From assembly GCA_037043015.1 (NCBI GenBank), contig CM073321.1, positions 27,393,010 to 27,457,009 on the forward strand: a stretch of DNA of 64,000 nt, written 5' to 3'. The DNA comes from Bryum argenteum. Taxonomy: Eukaryota; Streptophyta; Bryopsida; Bryales; Bryaceae. This document shows, one piece after another, positions 37,620-48,328 of this stretch; the first letter of the stretch is position 1; each line of letters opens with the position of its first letter. The notes under the pieces are model-generated. The model saw nothing but the letters and a program-made list of their open reading frames with translations. It ran no database searches and was not told where the DNA came from. Both the position numbers and the translations under genes were made by a program.

Positions 37620-38240
37620 GGGCGGGGGGGGGTTTTATTTATTTTTTAATTTTTTTTGTCTTTCTTGTTTTTGAAGGGGCGAGTGAGGCAGGAGGGGGCG
37701 GCGGCGGGAGGGGGCGGGTGAGGCGGGAGGGGTGAGTGAGGCGGGAGGTGGGGGTGAGAGCGGGGGAGGCGGGTGAGGGACGAGAGGGGCGGGTGAAGGG
37801 AGGGAGCTAGTAAGGTGGGGAGAGGGAAAGGAAAGGAAGTGAAGGGAGGAGAGGAAAGGGGGGGCGAGTGAGGGTAGGTGCGGGTGAGGTAGGGGGAGGG
37901 AAGGGAAAAGAAGTGAAGGGAGAAGAGGGGAGGGGGGGCGAGTGAGGGTAGGGGGCGGGTGAGGTAGGGGGAGGGAAGAGAAAAGAAGTGAAGGGAGAAG
38001 AGGGGAGGGGGGGCGAGTGAGGGTAGGGGGCGGGTGAGGTGGGGGGAGGGAAGGGAGGAGAGAGAAGAGAGGAGAGAGGAGGAGGGCGAGAAGGGAGGAG
38101 GCGGGTGAGGTGGAGGGAGGGAAGAGAGGAGAGGGAAGAGGAGTGAAGGGAGGAGAGGGAAGGGGAGTGAAGGGAGGAGAGGGGAGAGGAGGGGAGAGAA
38201 GGGGATGAGGAGAGGGAAGGGAAGAGAAAGGGAGGAGAGG
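37620..38240 (+). repeat. G+A-rich tract with GGGA/GGGCGGGTGA repeats
   Basis: The plus strand is overwhelmingly purine, with many runs of three or more G and two or three near-copies of a block of about 75 bp (37857-38050). The Pro-rich open frame on the other strand is a by-product. Such tracts can form triplexes or G-quadruplexes. Confidence 0.85.
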
Positions 38241-38279
38241 TCAATCCAAACATAGCGAATCCAAACATTCTCCCACGAT

Positions 38280-38784
38280 CACTACTAGAAAATTTAGCGT
38301 CTGAATCAACATGAAAACGTTGATATTTTCAGTTGATTCGGACGCGTTGATGTGGACATTGATCAACAGAAAAGTGTTGATATTATCTGTTGATTCGGTC
38401 AAGGATATATTTTGTTTTTCTATAGATTAAAATTAAAATTAAAACTATTGTCCCAAGAATCCAGGAAGCAAATTTTGCCATGAAAAAGAAAACACAATTT
38501 CCGCAACAACCGGTGGGGCCCACCTCAAACCCAACCGTTGCACTAGTAGGGCCTGCCTCATACCTATCCGTTGCGGCAGCCAAGCTCGAACCCAACACGT
38601 CCTAGCTCCCACCCCACATCTTTTGCCACCACACCTCTTAAATCCATACATGCACACAACTGTTTTAATTTTGTACTTGTAAGAAAACTTAACCATTGGC
38701 TATTAATTTGCCTTATAAAAACTTTTTTTTTTCAAAAATCTTTTTTTGCACTATTCCATGCAGGGTGTTTTCTACATGTAGAAG

Positions 38785-38828
<44 letters not shown>

Positions 38829-39321
38829 AGGCTGGGGCGTCTCTTTACTGCCCAGCAGACTTTGAATATTTTTCAAGATGTAAAAACTTTTTTTTTTCAA
38901 ATTTTTTTTTGGCAATATTTCATGCAGGTATTTTTCTACATGTAGGAAAAATATCAAATTCTTTTGAATTTTTTCTTTTGAAGAAGTGATGATGCCCCAA
39001 AGCCTCTTCGTTTTTCATTTTGCATTTTAATCAATGTCAGAAAAAGATTCAAAAGATTCCCAAAAATTCCCAAAGATTCTAGAAGATTCCAAAAATATTC
39101 CATAATTATTTCCTAAGATTCCAAAAATATTCCAAAAAGATTCCATATTTGATGAAATTTTGTTGATTCGGTCATTACACTACTCAAATCAACAAAATAT
39201 ATTTAACAAATTGTTGATTTTTACAAAAAGCTCAAAAATCAGTGAATACGGTCAATGCAATGCCCCAAACAACAAAAATCAGTTGATTTTATGTTGATTC
39301 GGTCATAGTTTTCTAGTAGTA
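38280..39321. mobile_element. Non-autonomous CACTA (EnSpm) element, 1042 bp
   Basis: The left end is CACTACTAGAAAA and the right end TTTTCTAGTAGTA, inverted apart from the outermost base. GAT is duplicated at 38277-38279 and 39322-39324, the 3-bp duplication typical of CACTA elements. Subterminal TTGATTCGG/GAATCAAC motifs occur repeatedly in both orientations, as expected for transposase binding sites. No transposase is encoded. Confidence 0.85.
38717..38946. repeat. Direct repeat flanking a long T tract inside the CACTA element
   Basis: Two copies of a block of about 65-70 bp ending TTCTACATGTAG (38720-38782 and 38885-38944) flank a run of about 39 T (38789-38827) and a short GGCTGGGGCGTCTC segment. 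Confidence 0.8.
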
Positions 39322-39324
39322 GAT

Positions 39325-40353
39325 ACCCGAGCAAATCCAAATCTCGGTTTTTGTGGAGGCATGTTTGGACTTGCTTACTCCAAAAATATCCGGAGTTTGG
39401 GAGAAGGGGGGATTCAACGAGCGATTCTTTTAACCTATTTGCCCTGGAGCGCAAGAGGCGGCCCACCAACACTCGGTGTAAGTAAATTTGGCGATTTAGA
39501 GTAAATGGTAGTAAATTATTGTGGCTCCCATTCCAACTCCTAAATTACTGTAGTGACGATTCCTATTTTACGCTTGTAAGTTCAACACTTGAATTTGCAG
39601 GCGCCTCCCTCGCTCAACACTAGCGGTTTTGGCGACTTGCAACTCTAATTTCTAGCGCATGTGGCGACAACTTCATTCTAAAACTCAAACACTTTGAAAA
39701 CAAATTTGGGAGAAAATCTGAATACATTCAACAAAAATCTTAACTCAATGTAAAAAGACAGTCAAACATTCACATTCACGGTTTCACTCACATTCACAGT
39801 TGCACCATTCACATTCGGAATGTGAAGTCAAAAAGAGAGTTCACCATTCACATTGAGCCCCTACCATGAGACAAAAGAAAACACCTTCATGGCATAAGGC
39901 CATGCCCAGAGAAAAACAAACACCATGGCATAAGGCAAGGCCCAGAAAGGGGTTCAAATAAGGCACATTTACATTCAAGCAAGGCATCATTCACATTTAA
40001 TCAAGGCACATTTACAAGAGCGCTGCAGGTTTCACCATTTTACCTTCGCTCTTCTTGTTGAAACCGTGACTCCTGATCATCATTCAACCTTTAAGAAAAA
40101 AAATTGAACCGGAATGCAAAGTCATGAAGCCAAGAACCTACTGTTGTTAATTGCTCTCCAGCCCCCACCTAATGTTGTTAAGGATTCACGGTGGTTTAGT
40201 GATGCCCCGGCTTGAACGAGTAAGAAAACCTGCAGATTTGAATCTAATTTGCATGGAGGAGTCGAACCTCGGCATTTTCAGCCCTGCCCTTTGCAGCATG
40301 CAAACCCCCCACCCCACCGTACTTAGAAACTGACCACAAAATCCCAAGCCAAT
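39325..40353. other. Non-coding segment with short CATTCAC repeats
   Basis: Degenerate CATTCACATT words recur at 39765-40020. No supported gene. Confidence 0.4.
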
Positions 40354-42254
40354 TCAAGATGTTGTCATCATGGAAACAGAAGCGTACTCGTCAGCTTCCC
40401 TCCTCTCACGAGCTTCACTCCATGTCTTTATTGCTGCAGAGTACGGGAAAGTCTCCAAGGTCCACCACGGCTGAGCAAACACCTTCACACAAGTATCTAG
40501 ATGTCCACTAGGACGATTGCGCACCTTTGACTTCATATAAGCCAATGTCAAGAACGTACGCTCGTCTTTCACGCTGCCAACCACAACACAAATGGCTACT
40601 TCACTGAGTCTAATGTATTCACTCAATCTGAGTTGCATAAGCGCATTCTGGCCCACTTTGTCCCACAACTTGGTTACACGGGTTCAGCTCTCTAGGCTCA
40701 GCCATGGCATCCTTAGAGTTGGACTTCATCGTCATCTTGAACAAGCTCTTTTGGAGTCCCAACAGCCGGACATCAAACATAGGATCCAGCATGTGCACTT
40801 CAGGTTCTTCTGGCGTTCCTCCACTGACAGATCTTGACACACAGAAATGGGCCCAAATCACCTTTATGTGCATGGAGAACAGTTCGTGGCAGTTGCCCTG
40901 CAACCAAAATTGTGAGAATACTATTGATAATGCATTTATCAAATCTAGGTTAGGGTACCATTTCTCCAATTTGGAGATCACAAGCTCAGCTACATTCCTC
41001 CATTGCCCTTTAACAGAGGCCACAACTACCTCAAAGTTTGCCTTTGACACGGCCAGCTTGCTTCCGGTTTGGTTGCACAGCTTATGGGCAGCGTACGTCT
41101 GGCCCCTAGAGCGGAATCCTAGTCATTCAAGTCATTCAAGTCGACGCTCTACTCCTGAGAAATGGTGAAAGAGTGGTCCACCACGACATCACAGAAGTGT
41201 TGAAAATGGGAAGGCTGGAAAGATTTGTCACTGTCTACGTACATCATGTGCGATTCGCCCTGGCATATTTTGACAGTTGCAAGATAGTGTGAAACAAAGG
41301 CATGTGTAGATTGGCTGAACTTCATGAGGAGATTTACATATTCCAACAATGGCATAAGACAAGGCAGGGCAAGTAAATCCCAATGTCACAGAAAAGCTCG
41401 TAATTGAGTCTGGCGGCCTCACGCGCAGCAGCTTGCCTACTCGTCATCTGAGGCTCCTTGAGGTTGGAATCCTCACACATCCTCGCCATAAGAGTCTTGT
41501 ACTCCCCCAAAACCCTCTTGAGTGGCTCCAAGAGAGATATCCACCGTGTGTTCACGTTCCTGAGCATTTTCAGCCCTTCTGTTTCCATGAGGTCAGCAAG
41601 CTTGACAAACTCAAGGTGTTTTTTCAGAGATGCAGAGGACTAGAAGTACATTGCCTGACATAAAGATTCCAATTTTGCCACAATCAGCAAATTCGAGATT
41701 AGTTGAACTGCGAGGTTGGTCCGATGGGCCATGCAGTGAACTCCTATTATGAAAGGCGCATGCTGCTCCTTGAGCTGCGTCGTGACTTCTGATTGTGAAC
41801 CCTGAAACACACGCACGCCTACGCCCCAAACGACACAAGCTTCCCAACAATCTGGGCTTGATCCAACCCTCCATGGTACATCATATGGGCCACAATAGCC
41901 TCTCTCACAGCTACAACCCCATTTCCCTCAAAAAGCCTTTATAACCCCAAAAGAATTGAGAGGCGCTTGTTTTGAAAAGAAATGTAAACATGCAGTGAAA
42001 GCCAAGATTCATGGTCTATCGTGGTTACCTCATCTGCCGACATGCTGAAGAAATTAGCACCTGCCAAAGCCGCCTTTGTTTGATGAGCCAACACCTCCGC
42101 CATTGCACATGCGATCTTCCAACTGCCTGAAATGCTCCAATGCTTTTGCGCCATATCAAGCACACGAAACTGCTGCAGAAGCCGCTGCTGGTCCTCGTAG
42201 TCTGACATAAGACGGCCATAGGAGAGCCAGGAAAATACAACTCGAAATTGCACA

Positions 42255-42286
<32 letters not shown>

Positions 42287-42740
42287 CTCATTAGTCTTAC
42301 CTTCTGTGATCAGCAGCATTAGAGTTTCGCTCCCCATGCGAGCAAAGTAGATCCTCTCATTTCTGACATGCGCGCAAGTGTTCAGGAAGAAATGCTTACA
42401 TTTCTTGAGCTTCTCCAAATAAGCAAGGGCTTTTCTTCGGCCTGCGTGCTTCCACAGAGAATCGAGTTCCGGCAAAAGTAGCTTCTCGCGGCTCTCCACC
42501 TCGCTGCAAACATTGCAGCGCACTTGACAAACTTGCCCATCTTTATCAACCACAGACTCAGCCCATGGCAATCGAGCCGCCCAAGTGTCCCGGAATTGGC
42601 GGTTGTGCTCGTAGCTTTGCCACTAGAGCTTTGCAGCCTCCATCAAGGGACTCGCCACAACCGGATCTAGGACCTGTAGGTAGAAGTCCAAAGAGTCAGC
42701 AGGTTTAACTGTGCCCAAAAGCACGTTCTCTCCGAAGCTT
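40354..42740 (-). pseudogene. hAT-family transposase, decayed
   Basis: On the minus strand the N-terminal part (VCQVRCNVCSEV, a degenerate finger) is followed by an intron at 42202-42300 with GT-AG ends and correct phase, then the hAT core with MSADEVTTIDHESWLSLHV, GVHCMAHRTNLAVQLIS and MLRNVNTRWISLLEPLKRVL. The C-terminal dimerisation (hATC) region is LSEVAICVVVGSVKDERTF and following, ending near 40354. It resembles the ZNF862/C17orf113-like hAT group. Damage: in-frame TAG at 42623-42625, TAG near 41640, and frame changes between 41880 and 40620. No intact start is seen. Element ends were not identified. Confidence 0.8.
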
Positions 42741-43731
42741 TCACTCCCGCCACTTGTCGTCTCTACACCTGCACTCTGCTAAACCACACCCATTTTCAAG
42801 AGTGTCGCTCAACTCAACAATGCCACTGACATTTACTCTACCTCCGTAGAGAAATTTGGACAAATTTGTTTGCTTCGGAGGCATCTTCAAACCACATGCA
42901 TGCACAAACTACAGACTCACACTGATAAACAACGAACCCAAAGTGACCCCTCACGAGACTCAACACTGAAAGTAATGATCCAAAACGAGAAAGCAAATCG
43001 AACAAACGAGAAAGCAAATGGAACAAACGAGAAAGCAAATCGAGAAATCAAAAGCGTTCAAATGCTTCTGTGGTTTGCACAATGCAAGACTCCCGTTATG
43101 AGCAACCAACCGTGCCTCCATGCCACTACACAATCGCCACCGCTCAATGCACTCACTTAACAACCTCAATGAACACCGATGAACACAACTTTAGCGCAGC
43201 ACCGAAACCTCACCGAAACCTAAAATTTTAAACTCGACTATCTCGATCCTAAATCCGCAGAACTGAGTGGCAACCCACCTCCCAAATCCGGAGCTGCATT
43301 GACGAACACATGCTTAAACCGATTTAAACATGGCTCAAGAAGACTGGCGAAAATGCAAAGGCCAACAATCCAATTTGGCGAGGCCCTCTCGAAGTGACTG
43401 AGCAATGCGGGCGAAAAGATGGCGTCGATGGGCGGCCGGTGAGGCGACTACACAAGGGCATCCGATTGTGTCTGCCTAACTCATGATTTTTTTAAAATTT
43501 TTCTTTAAGGGGCAGATCGCCCTGCCCAAAAAAAGGTAGGTTGTGGCGAAAGTTCGCCAATAAAATTTTTGCTGGATCCAAGGAGAGGGAGAATCCAAGT
43601 TTTCCTAATCCCCCCTCTTATTTGAATTTGTTCCACCACATGCCAATTGCCCCCTCCATTTCAAATTTCAGCTACCACATCCTGATCTAACCCTTGTTCA
43701 AAATTTGAGCTATCACACTCCAATCCCCCCC
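42741..43731. other. Spacer with short tandem units, no gene
   Basis: Three copies of AACAAACGAGAAAGCAAAT lie at 42983-43040. Imperfect repeats of a TTGAGCTATCACA motif start at about 43640 and lead into the foldback element. Confidence 0.5.
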
Positions 43732-44719
43732 TCTTTTATTCAATATTGGAATATGAAAAACCAACCCTTGTTCAAAGTTTGAGCTATCACACACCAATCC
43801 CGCCCCCTCTCTATTTCAGATTTGAGCTAGCACATCCCAATTCACACTCTTGTTCAAGATTTAAGCTCCAAAATTATAACAATATTACAAATATTACAAA
43901 GCACATACAAAAATTTAATTTTACTTCCCAATACTATATTATGATTACAATTTACATCATACGGTGATGGCGATCGTATAGCAAACCAATATATACTAGA
44001 ATAGCACAAACAATATATATGTAAAAGAACTTGTTCATAATAGAGTAGGCAATGTTATCATATAAGTATAAAAATTGTAGCTCATAAATATTATGATATT
44101 TGTAATGTAGAGTTTGTTGTCAATCTATGTCTTTTCTTAAGCTTTTGTTATACGTATTTCTACACAATTAAATAATTTTATATTATTTAAAAGTTCAAAT
44201 ATTTGAATTAAGTAAACACCCTAGAAAATAAAATGTATTCCTAACATAGTACTGGGAAGTAAAATCAAATATACGTGTAAATCCTATTATCTTTTATATA
44301 TTTCTAACATAGTATTGGGAAGTAAAATTAAATATATGTATACAACCGAATGATTTATTATATAATCCTAATATAATTTTGGAAAGTAAAACAAAATACA
44401 CGTATAAACCATATGATGTAAAATGTATTTGTAATATAGCATAGGAAAGTAAAATCAAACTAACTTATGTTATTCTAGTATATATCGGTTTGCTATACAA
44501 TCGCCATCACCTTATGATGTAAATTGTAATGACAATATAGTATTGGGAAGTAATATCAAATTCTTGTGTGTGCTTTGTAATATTTGTAATATTGTTATAA
44601 TTTTGGAGCTCAAATCTTGAACATGAGTGTGAATTGGGATGTGCTAGCTCAAATCTGAAATAGAGGGGGCAAATTTTGAACAAGGGTTGGTTTATCATAT
44701 TCCAATATTGAATAAAAGA
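43732..44719. mobile_element. Foldback element with arms of about 250 bp
   Basis: Left arm 43732 to about 44001 and right arm about 44465-44719 are inverted copies, starting TCTTTTATTCAATATTGGAA. The AT-rich centre (about 44220-44460) contains several diverged tandem units of about 60 bp with GGGAAGTAAAATCAAA. The matching open frames in the arms are not genes. Confidence 0.85.
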
Positions 44720-45990
44720 ACAATGTGATTACGGTGCGAGCGGTGAGCTGTGAGCGTGAGCAGTGAGCAGATTTTCACGAGCAGTGAGCAAATTTTGAGG
44801 GAATATTCTGGTCCAAAAGTGAAAATTAAATGATTTTATTCGAACAAATTCAACATTAGTGTACCCCTAAAAGCGTGGAAAATGTGCCGATACATAACAA
44901 TTTAGACCCTATAACCGTGGTGAATTGGAATTGGAATTTAGACCAATTGGCAATCTGCCACGGTTGTAAGGCCTAAATTCCAATTCAGACCCTACAATTG
45001 TCGCGAATTGCCTCGATGAATCTGTTGTTTGCCTCTTAATCCTTTAGGGCCAAGCTTGATTTTGAGGGCTGAATGAAAGTGGAGGGCACTAGAAGTGCGC
45101 AACTAATCAGCCCATTCATGGTGAATTTGAAGCCCACTTGGCCCCACTATGACAACAAGATGGTCCTCAGGAAGCACATGAAAAATATGAAGTCCAATTC
45201 GAAAAGGAGGACCTGCATACACACCTTTCCCACGACCGTAGTTTGGTGCAACAACGTTGTTTCTAGTCTCGGATTCTGTACGGCCCTATCTGAGTCTTGC
45301 CATCCGTATGATACACAACCACCTATCGTTCAGATCTTGTCAAACACATTGCTAGGGACCGGTTTGCCTTGGTATAGAGTTTACCAATTTATACGATCTA
45401 CCGACAAGCTCACACTTCGGCACCCCTAAAATGCTAAATTGGAGGGTCGTTGAGTTGAAACAAATTTCTTATTTTCCGTATGGAGGCCGGTCCCAACATC
45501 ATCGTTTCGTTTGTGGAGAGGGGATGGGTTGTCTCGGACTGTGTCATAAGGAGTGTCGGAGTGTCGGTGAGCAAGTCCCATGTACCGTGATGTTGGTGAA
45601 GTAACCAACATGGTCTCGGTACAAGATGTCGGTGCTTGTTGTTGAATTGATGTTGGACTTCATGAGAGAGGATGGGTTGTGTCATATGGAGTGTCAGAGT
45701 GTCGGTGAATCCCATGTAGCTGTGCCATGTCGGTGCCCATTGTGATGTGCTTGTAGAGATGGAAGGAAAGGATGCTGGAGTGATTTGATTTCTTGTGAGA
45801 ATGTAAGAAAATTGCAGTGTCGGATTCACTGAGAACTCACGTTGATTGTCATGAGAAATCGTGTCGGTGCAGTGCAGTGTTGGTTTCTAATTTGTTGAAA
45901 TGTTGGTGCCTGCGAGAGTACAGTGTTGCAAAAGCTGAAAGGTGCTGCCGGTGCTGTCGGCGCTGCCAGTGATGGGAAGACGGGTTAGTG
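44720..45990. other. Non-coding segment with GTGAGC and GTGTCGG repeats
   Basis: GTGAGC/GTGAGCAG words cluster at 44738-44790. Two diverged copies of a block with GGATGGGTTGTCTC and GGAGTGTCGGAGTGTCGGTG lie at about 45517 and 45668. An open stretch at 45073-45429 has no recognisable domain. Confidence 0.4.
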
Positions 45991-45993
45991 AGG

Positions 45994-46696
45994 ATGGATG
46001 GACTCCAAGGTGAGATCAAGGAAATCCAGTGTGCTCTCCTTTTATACAAGAACAGAGGAGCAGGAAAGCCAGCATCTCAAAGCTCGGACTCTTGGGCCAT
46101 CTCTAATTCGAAGTTTGTTAGTCTTGCATTGTTAGTGGATCAAATGGCGGGGCATTCAGCCGATTTCGATCCATTGTATTTGTATTCCTGCATTGCTTGT
46201 GGAGAGAGAAAGATCTGTGCTTGTTTGATGGAGCATCCTTGTCTCGGTGTTGGAATTTGCATTTCGTGCAAACTTTTGTTGGACAACGTTGTATTCACGA
46301 AGAACGCCCAGTACGATGATGAGCAATGCAATTGGTGTGGGGGAGTTGAGTTTGTGATCCCGTATGATTATTGTAACAAGGTGTGGTGTGCAGCGTGTAT
46401 AGCACGGAATAAAGGAGACAGTACCCGGTCAGGTCGTTATTGTATAACAGCCTGCATCGCATCACAGAGAGTGAGTGCTGCGGCGATATTATTGAACATA
46501 ATCGATTCGAACACTTTTTATCCAACTTACATTCGGCTTATGTTCCTCATGTTTCTCCACGATGGAGGGAGCCCACCCCAAAGCGTGCTTGTATGCATAT
46601 TCCTGCAAAAACACCACAAGTTGCTAGTTGCTATGAAGAGAAGCCAATCGCTCCTGAAGTTGAAGTGAATCATAATGTGAATCATATTTATCACTG
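45994..46696 (+). CDS. ADD-like (ATRX/DNMT3-type) zinc-finger gene, copy 1
   Basis: The Cys pattern is that of an ADD domain: a GATA-like part (CIACGERKIC, then EHPCLGVGICISC) followed by a PHD-like part (CNWCGG, then DYCNKVWCAACIARNKGD). One PHD-like Cys position is Tyr (PYDYC), so zinc binding may be weakened. The gene appears as one open exon. After about 46420 the frame probably shifts or splices to another frame that stays open to 46696 (ESECCGDIIEHNRFEHF). Domains of this type read unmodified histone H3 tails. This copy lacks the intron that copy 2 has at the matching place. It could be a fragment; the start at 45994 is a guess. Confidence 0.5.
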
Positions 46697-47925
46697 AAGG
46701 CGACCTCTGTTTTTGTTGATGTGGCATTTGAGAGAGAAAAGTGTTACCCTAGCTGCAGGTTCAAATCGATTCCTTCCATCTAAGAATATATTTGCGATGT
46801 TGGAGACACTACCATTTGTACCAAACTGGTTTTAGAGCTGCATTTCAGAGAGCATTTGCTTCTGGAGGCAAAATCAAATTTTCGGATAAGCGTGTCAGGA
46901 CTTGAGATGGAAATGAAAGAGTCATCACATGTACCTTTAGTACAGAGGTGGATGCAACCCGGGCGCTGGATGCAGCCTGAAATTTTTTTGTGTGTATGAG
47001 AGCTAACGCAAGTGACCTTGCATGTCCGTACATGACTCAGGCCCAGCATGCGGTCAGTTCCGGCATTCGGTCAGCCTTAGCACGCGCCTACCCGGCCACT
47101 CTTAGCACGTGCCAAACGTCATAAGAGTTTGGCAATTCAACAAATGCCTCCACTTCATAAGTCCCGACATTCATAAGTAGTGTTCCCCAAGTCTCGGCAA
47201 TGTGGCCGTCCGAGAACCCGACAGTCCCGCAAAGTCCCGGCAGTGGCCGAGAAAAGGGCCGCGCATCCACCGCCGGCACCCTCAAAATGTCTCTTGCAAC
47301 GACAACCTCTCCTTGACAGTCCCGCAAAGTCCCGGTACTGGCCGTGAAAGGGGCCGAGGATCCACCGCCGACACACTCCAAATGTCCCCTGCAACGGCGA
47401 CCTCTTCCCAGAACCCGTAAAGTCCCAAGAGTGGCCGTGAAAGGGGTCGAGCATCCAGTGCCGGCACCCTCTAAATCCAAATGTCTCCTGCAATCAGCCA
47501 AGGCACCCGCCGCCAGTGATCGTGGGCCGGCAAAGTGCGGGGAGCACCCAAATGGGGCACCCACCGGCGCCGGCTCACCATCTGTTGCACCGGCGGACCC
47601 ATAGCTTGCCCCGGCGAACCCCATGGTGGCCACGGCTGGGACTGTTGGAAGGGCCGGTGCACGACGCGATGGACGTAGCGCGTGTTGGTGGGGCCGGCTT
47701 ACAACGCGGTGGACCTAGCGCGTGTTGGTGGGGCCGGCTCACAAGGCTTTGGACCTAGCACACTTGAAAATTGTAGAAATCTTCGTGGGAGATCATGATC
47801 TTCTGACAAATAGATATTGTCTGACGAAGGAGTGGTTGAGAGATCATATTACATAAGTATATAGAGTGGCAACGGAATGTTCATTTTTGTATGTTGTTGC
47901 TGCGAGAACGCTGGGTTTCTTTAGT
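46697..47925. other. Spacer between the ADD-like copies, with tandem repeats
   Basis: 46697-47200 has no clear gene. 47217-47770 is repetitive (see the separate entry). About 47770-47925 leads into the second ADD-like gene. Confidence 0.4.
47217..47770 (+). repeat. GC-rich tandem repeats, units of about 95 bp and 40 bp
   Basis: Three diverged units of about 95 bp (CAGTCCCGCAAAGTCCCGG, then GGCCGTGAAAGGGG) lie at about 47217-47500. Two to three units of about 40 bp (GACCTAGCGCGTGTTGGTGG) lie at 47666-47760. Confidence 0.8.
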
Positions 47926-48328
47926 ATGGCTTCGGTCACTCTCAGTAGTCCAACCTACGATTGTTCCGCTTGTGGGGATACTAGGTTTCATATTTCCTTT
48001 AAGCAGCACCCCCGTCTCGCAGTTGGTCTCTGTTGTAAATGCCGTGCAGACTATGCAAAGAAGAAGTGGACAAAGGTAGGAATGTTACAAAATGGAATGT
48101 GTTGTAGACGTCCTGTTGTTTGATGTTACAGTTTCCGTTGAGATCAATGAACGCTCACAATTGGTCTGATTTGTGTTCCACTTGTGTTTGGCAGAATGAG
48201 GATGGAAAGGAAGAGTTCTGCAGTTGGTGCTTCGACCATCACTAGAATATGATCAGCTGTGGAACGTGCCCGAAGGTGTGGTGTATTGGTTGTGTATCGA
48301 ACAACAAAGGTGACGAGTACATACTAGA

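Noticed and set aside
37807-38268. Pro/Ser-rich 153-codon open frame on the minus strand
   Set aside because: Simple translation of the purine-rich tract; no start context or domain.
38696-38989. Phe-rich open frames around the T tract
   Set aside because: Homopolymer translation inside a non-autonomous CACTA element.
43746-44698. Paired open frames with the same peptide on opposite strands
   Set aside because: They are the two arms of the foldback element, not genes.
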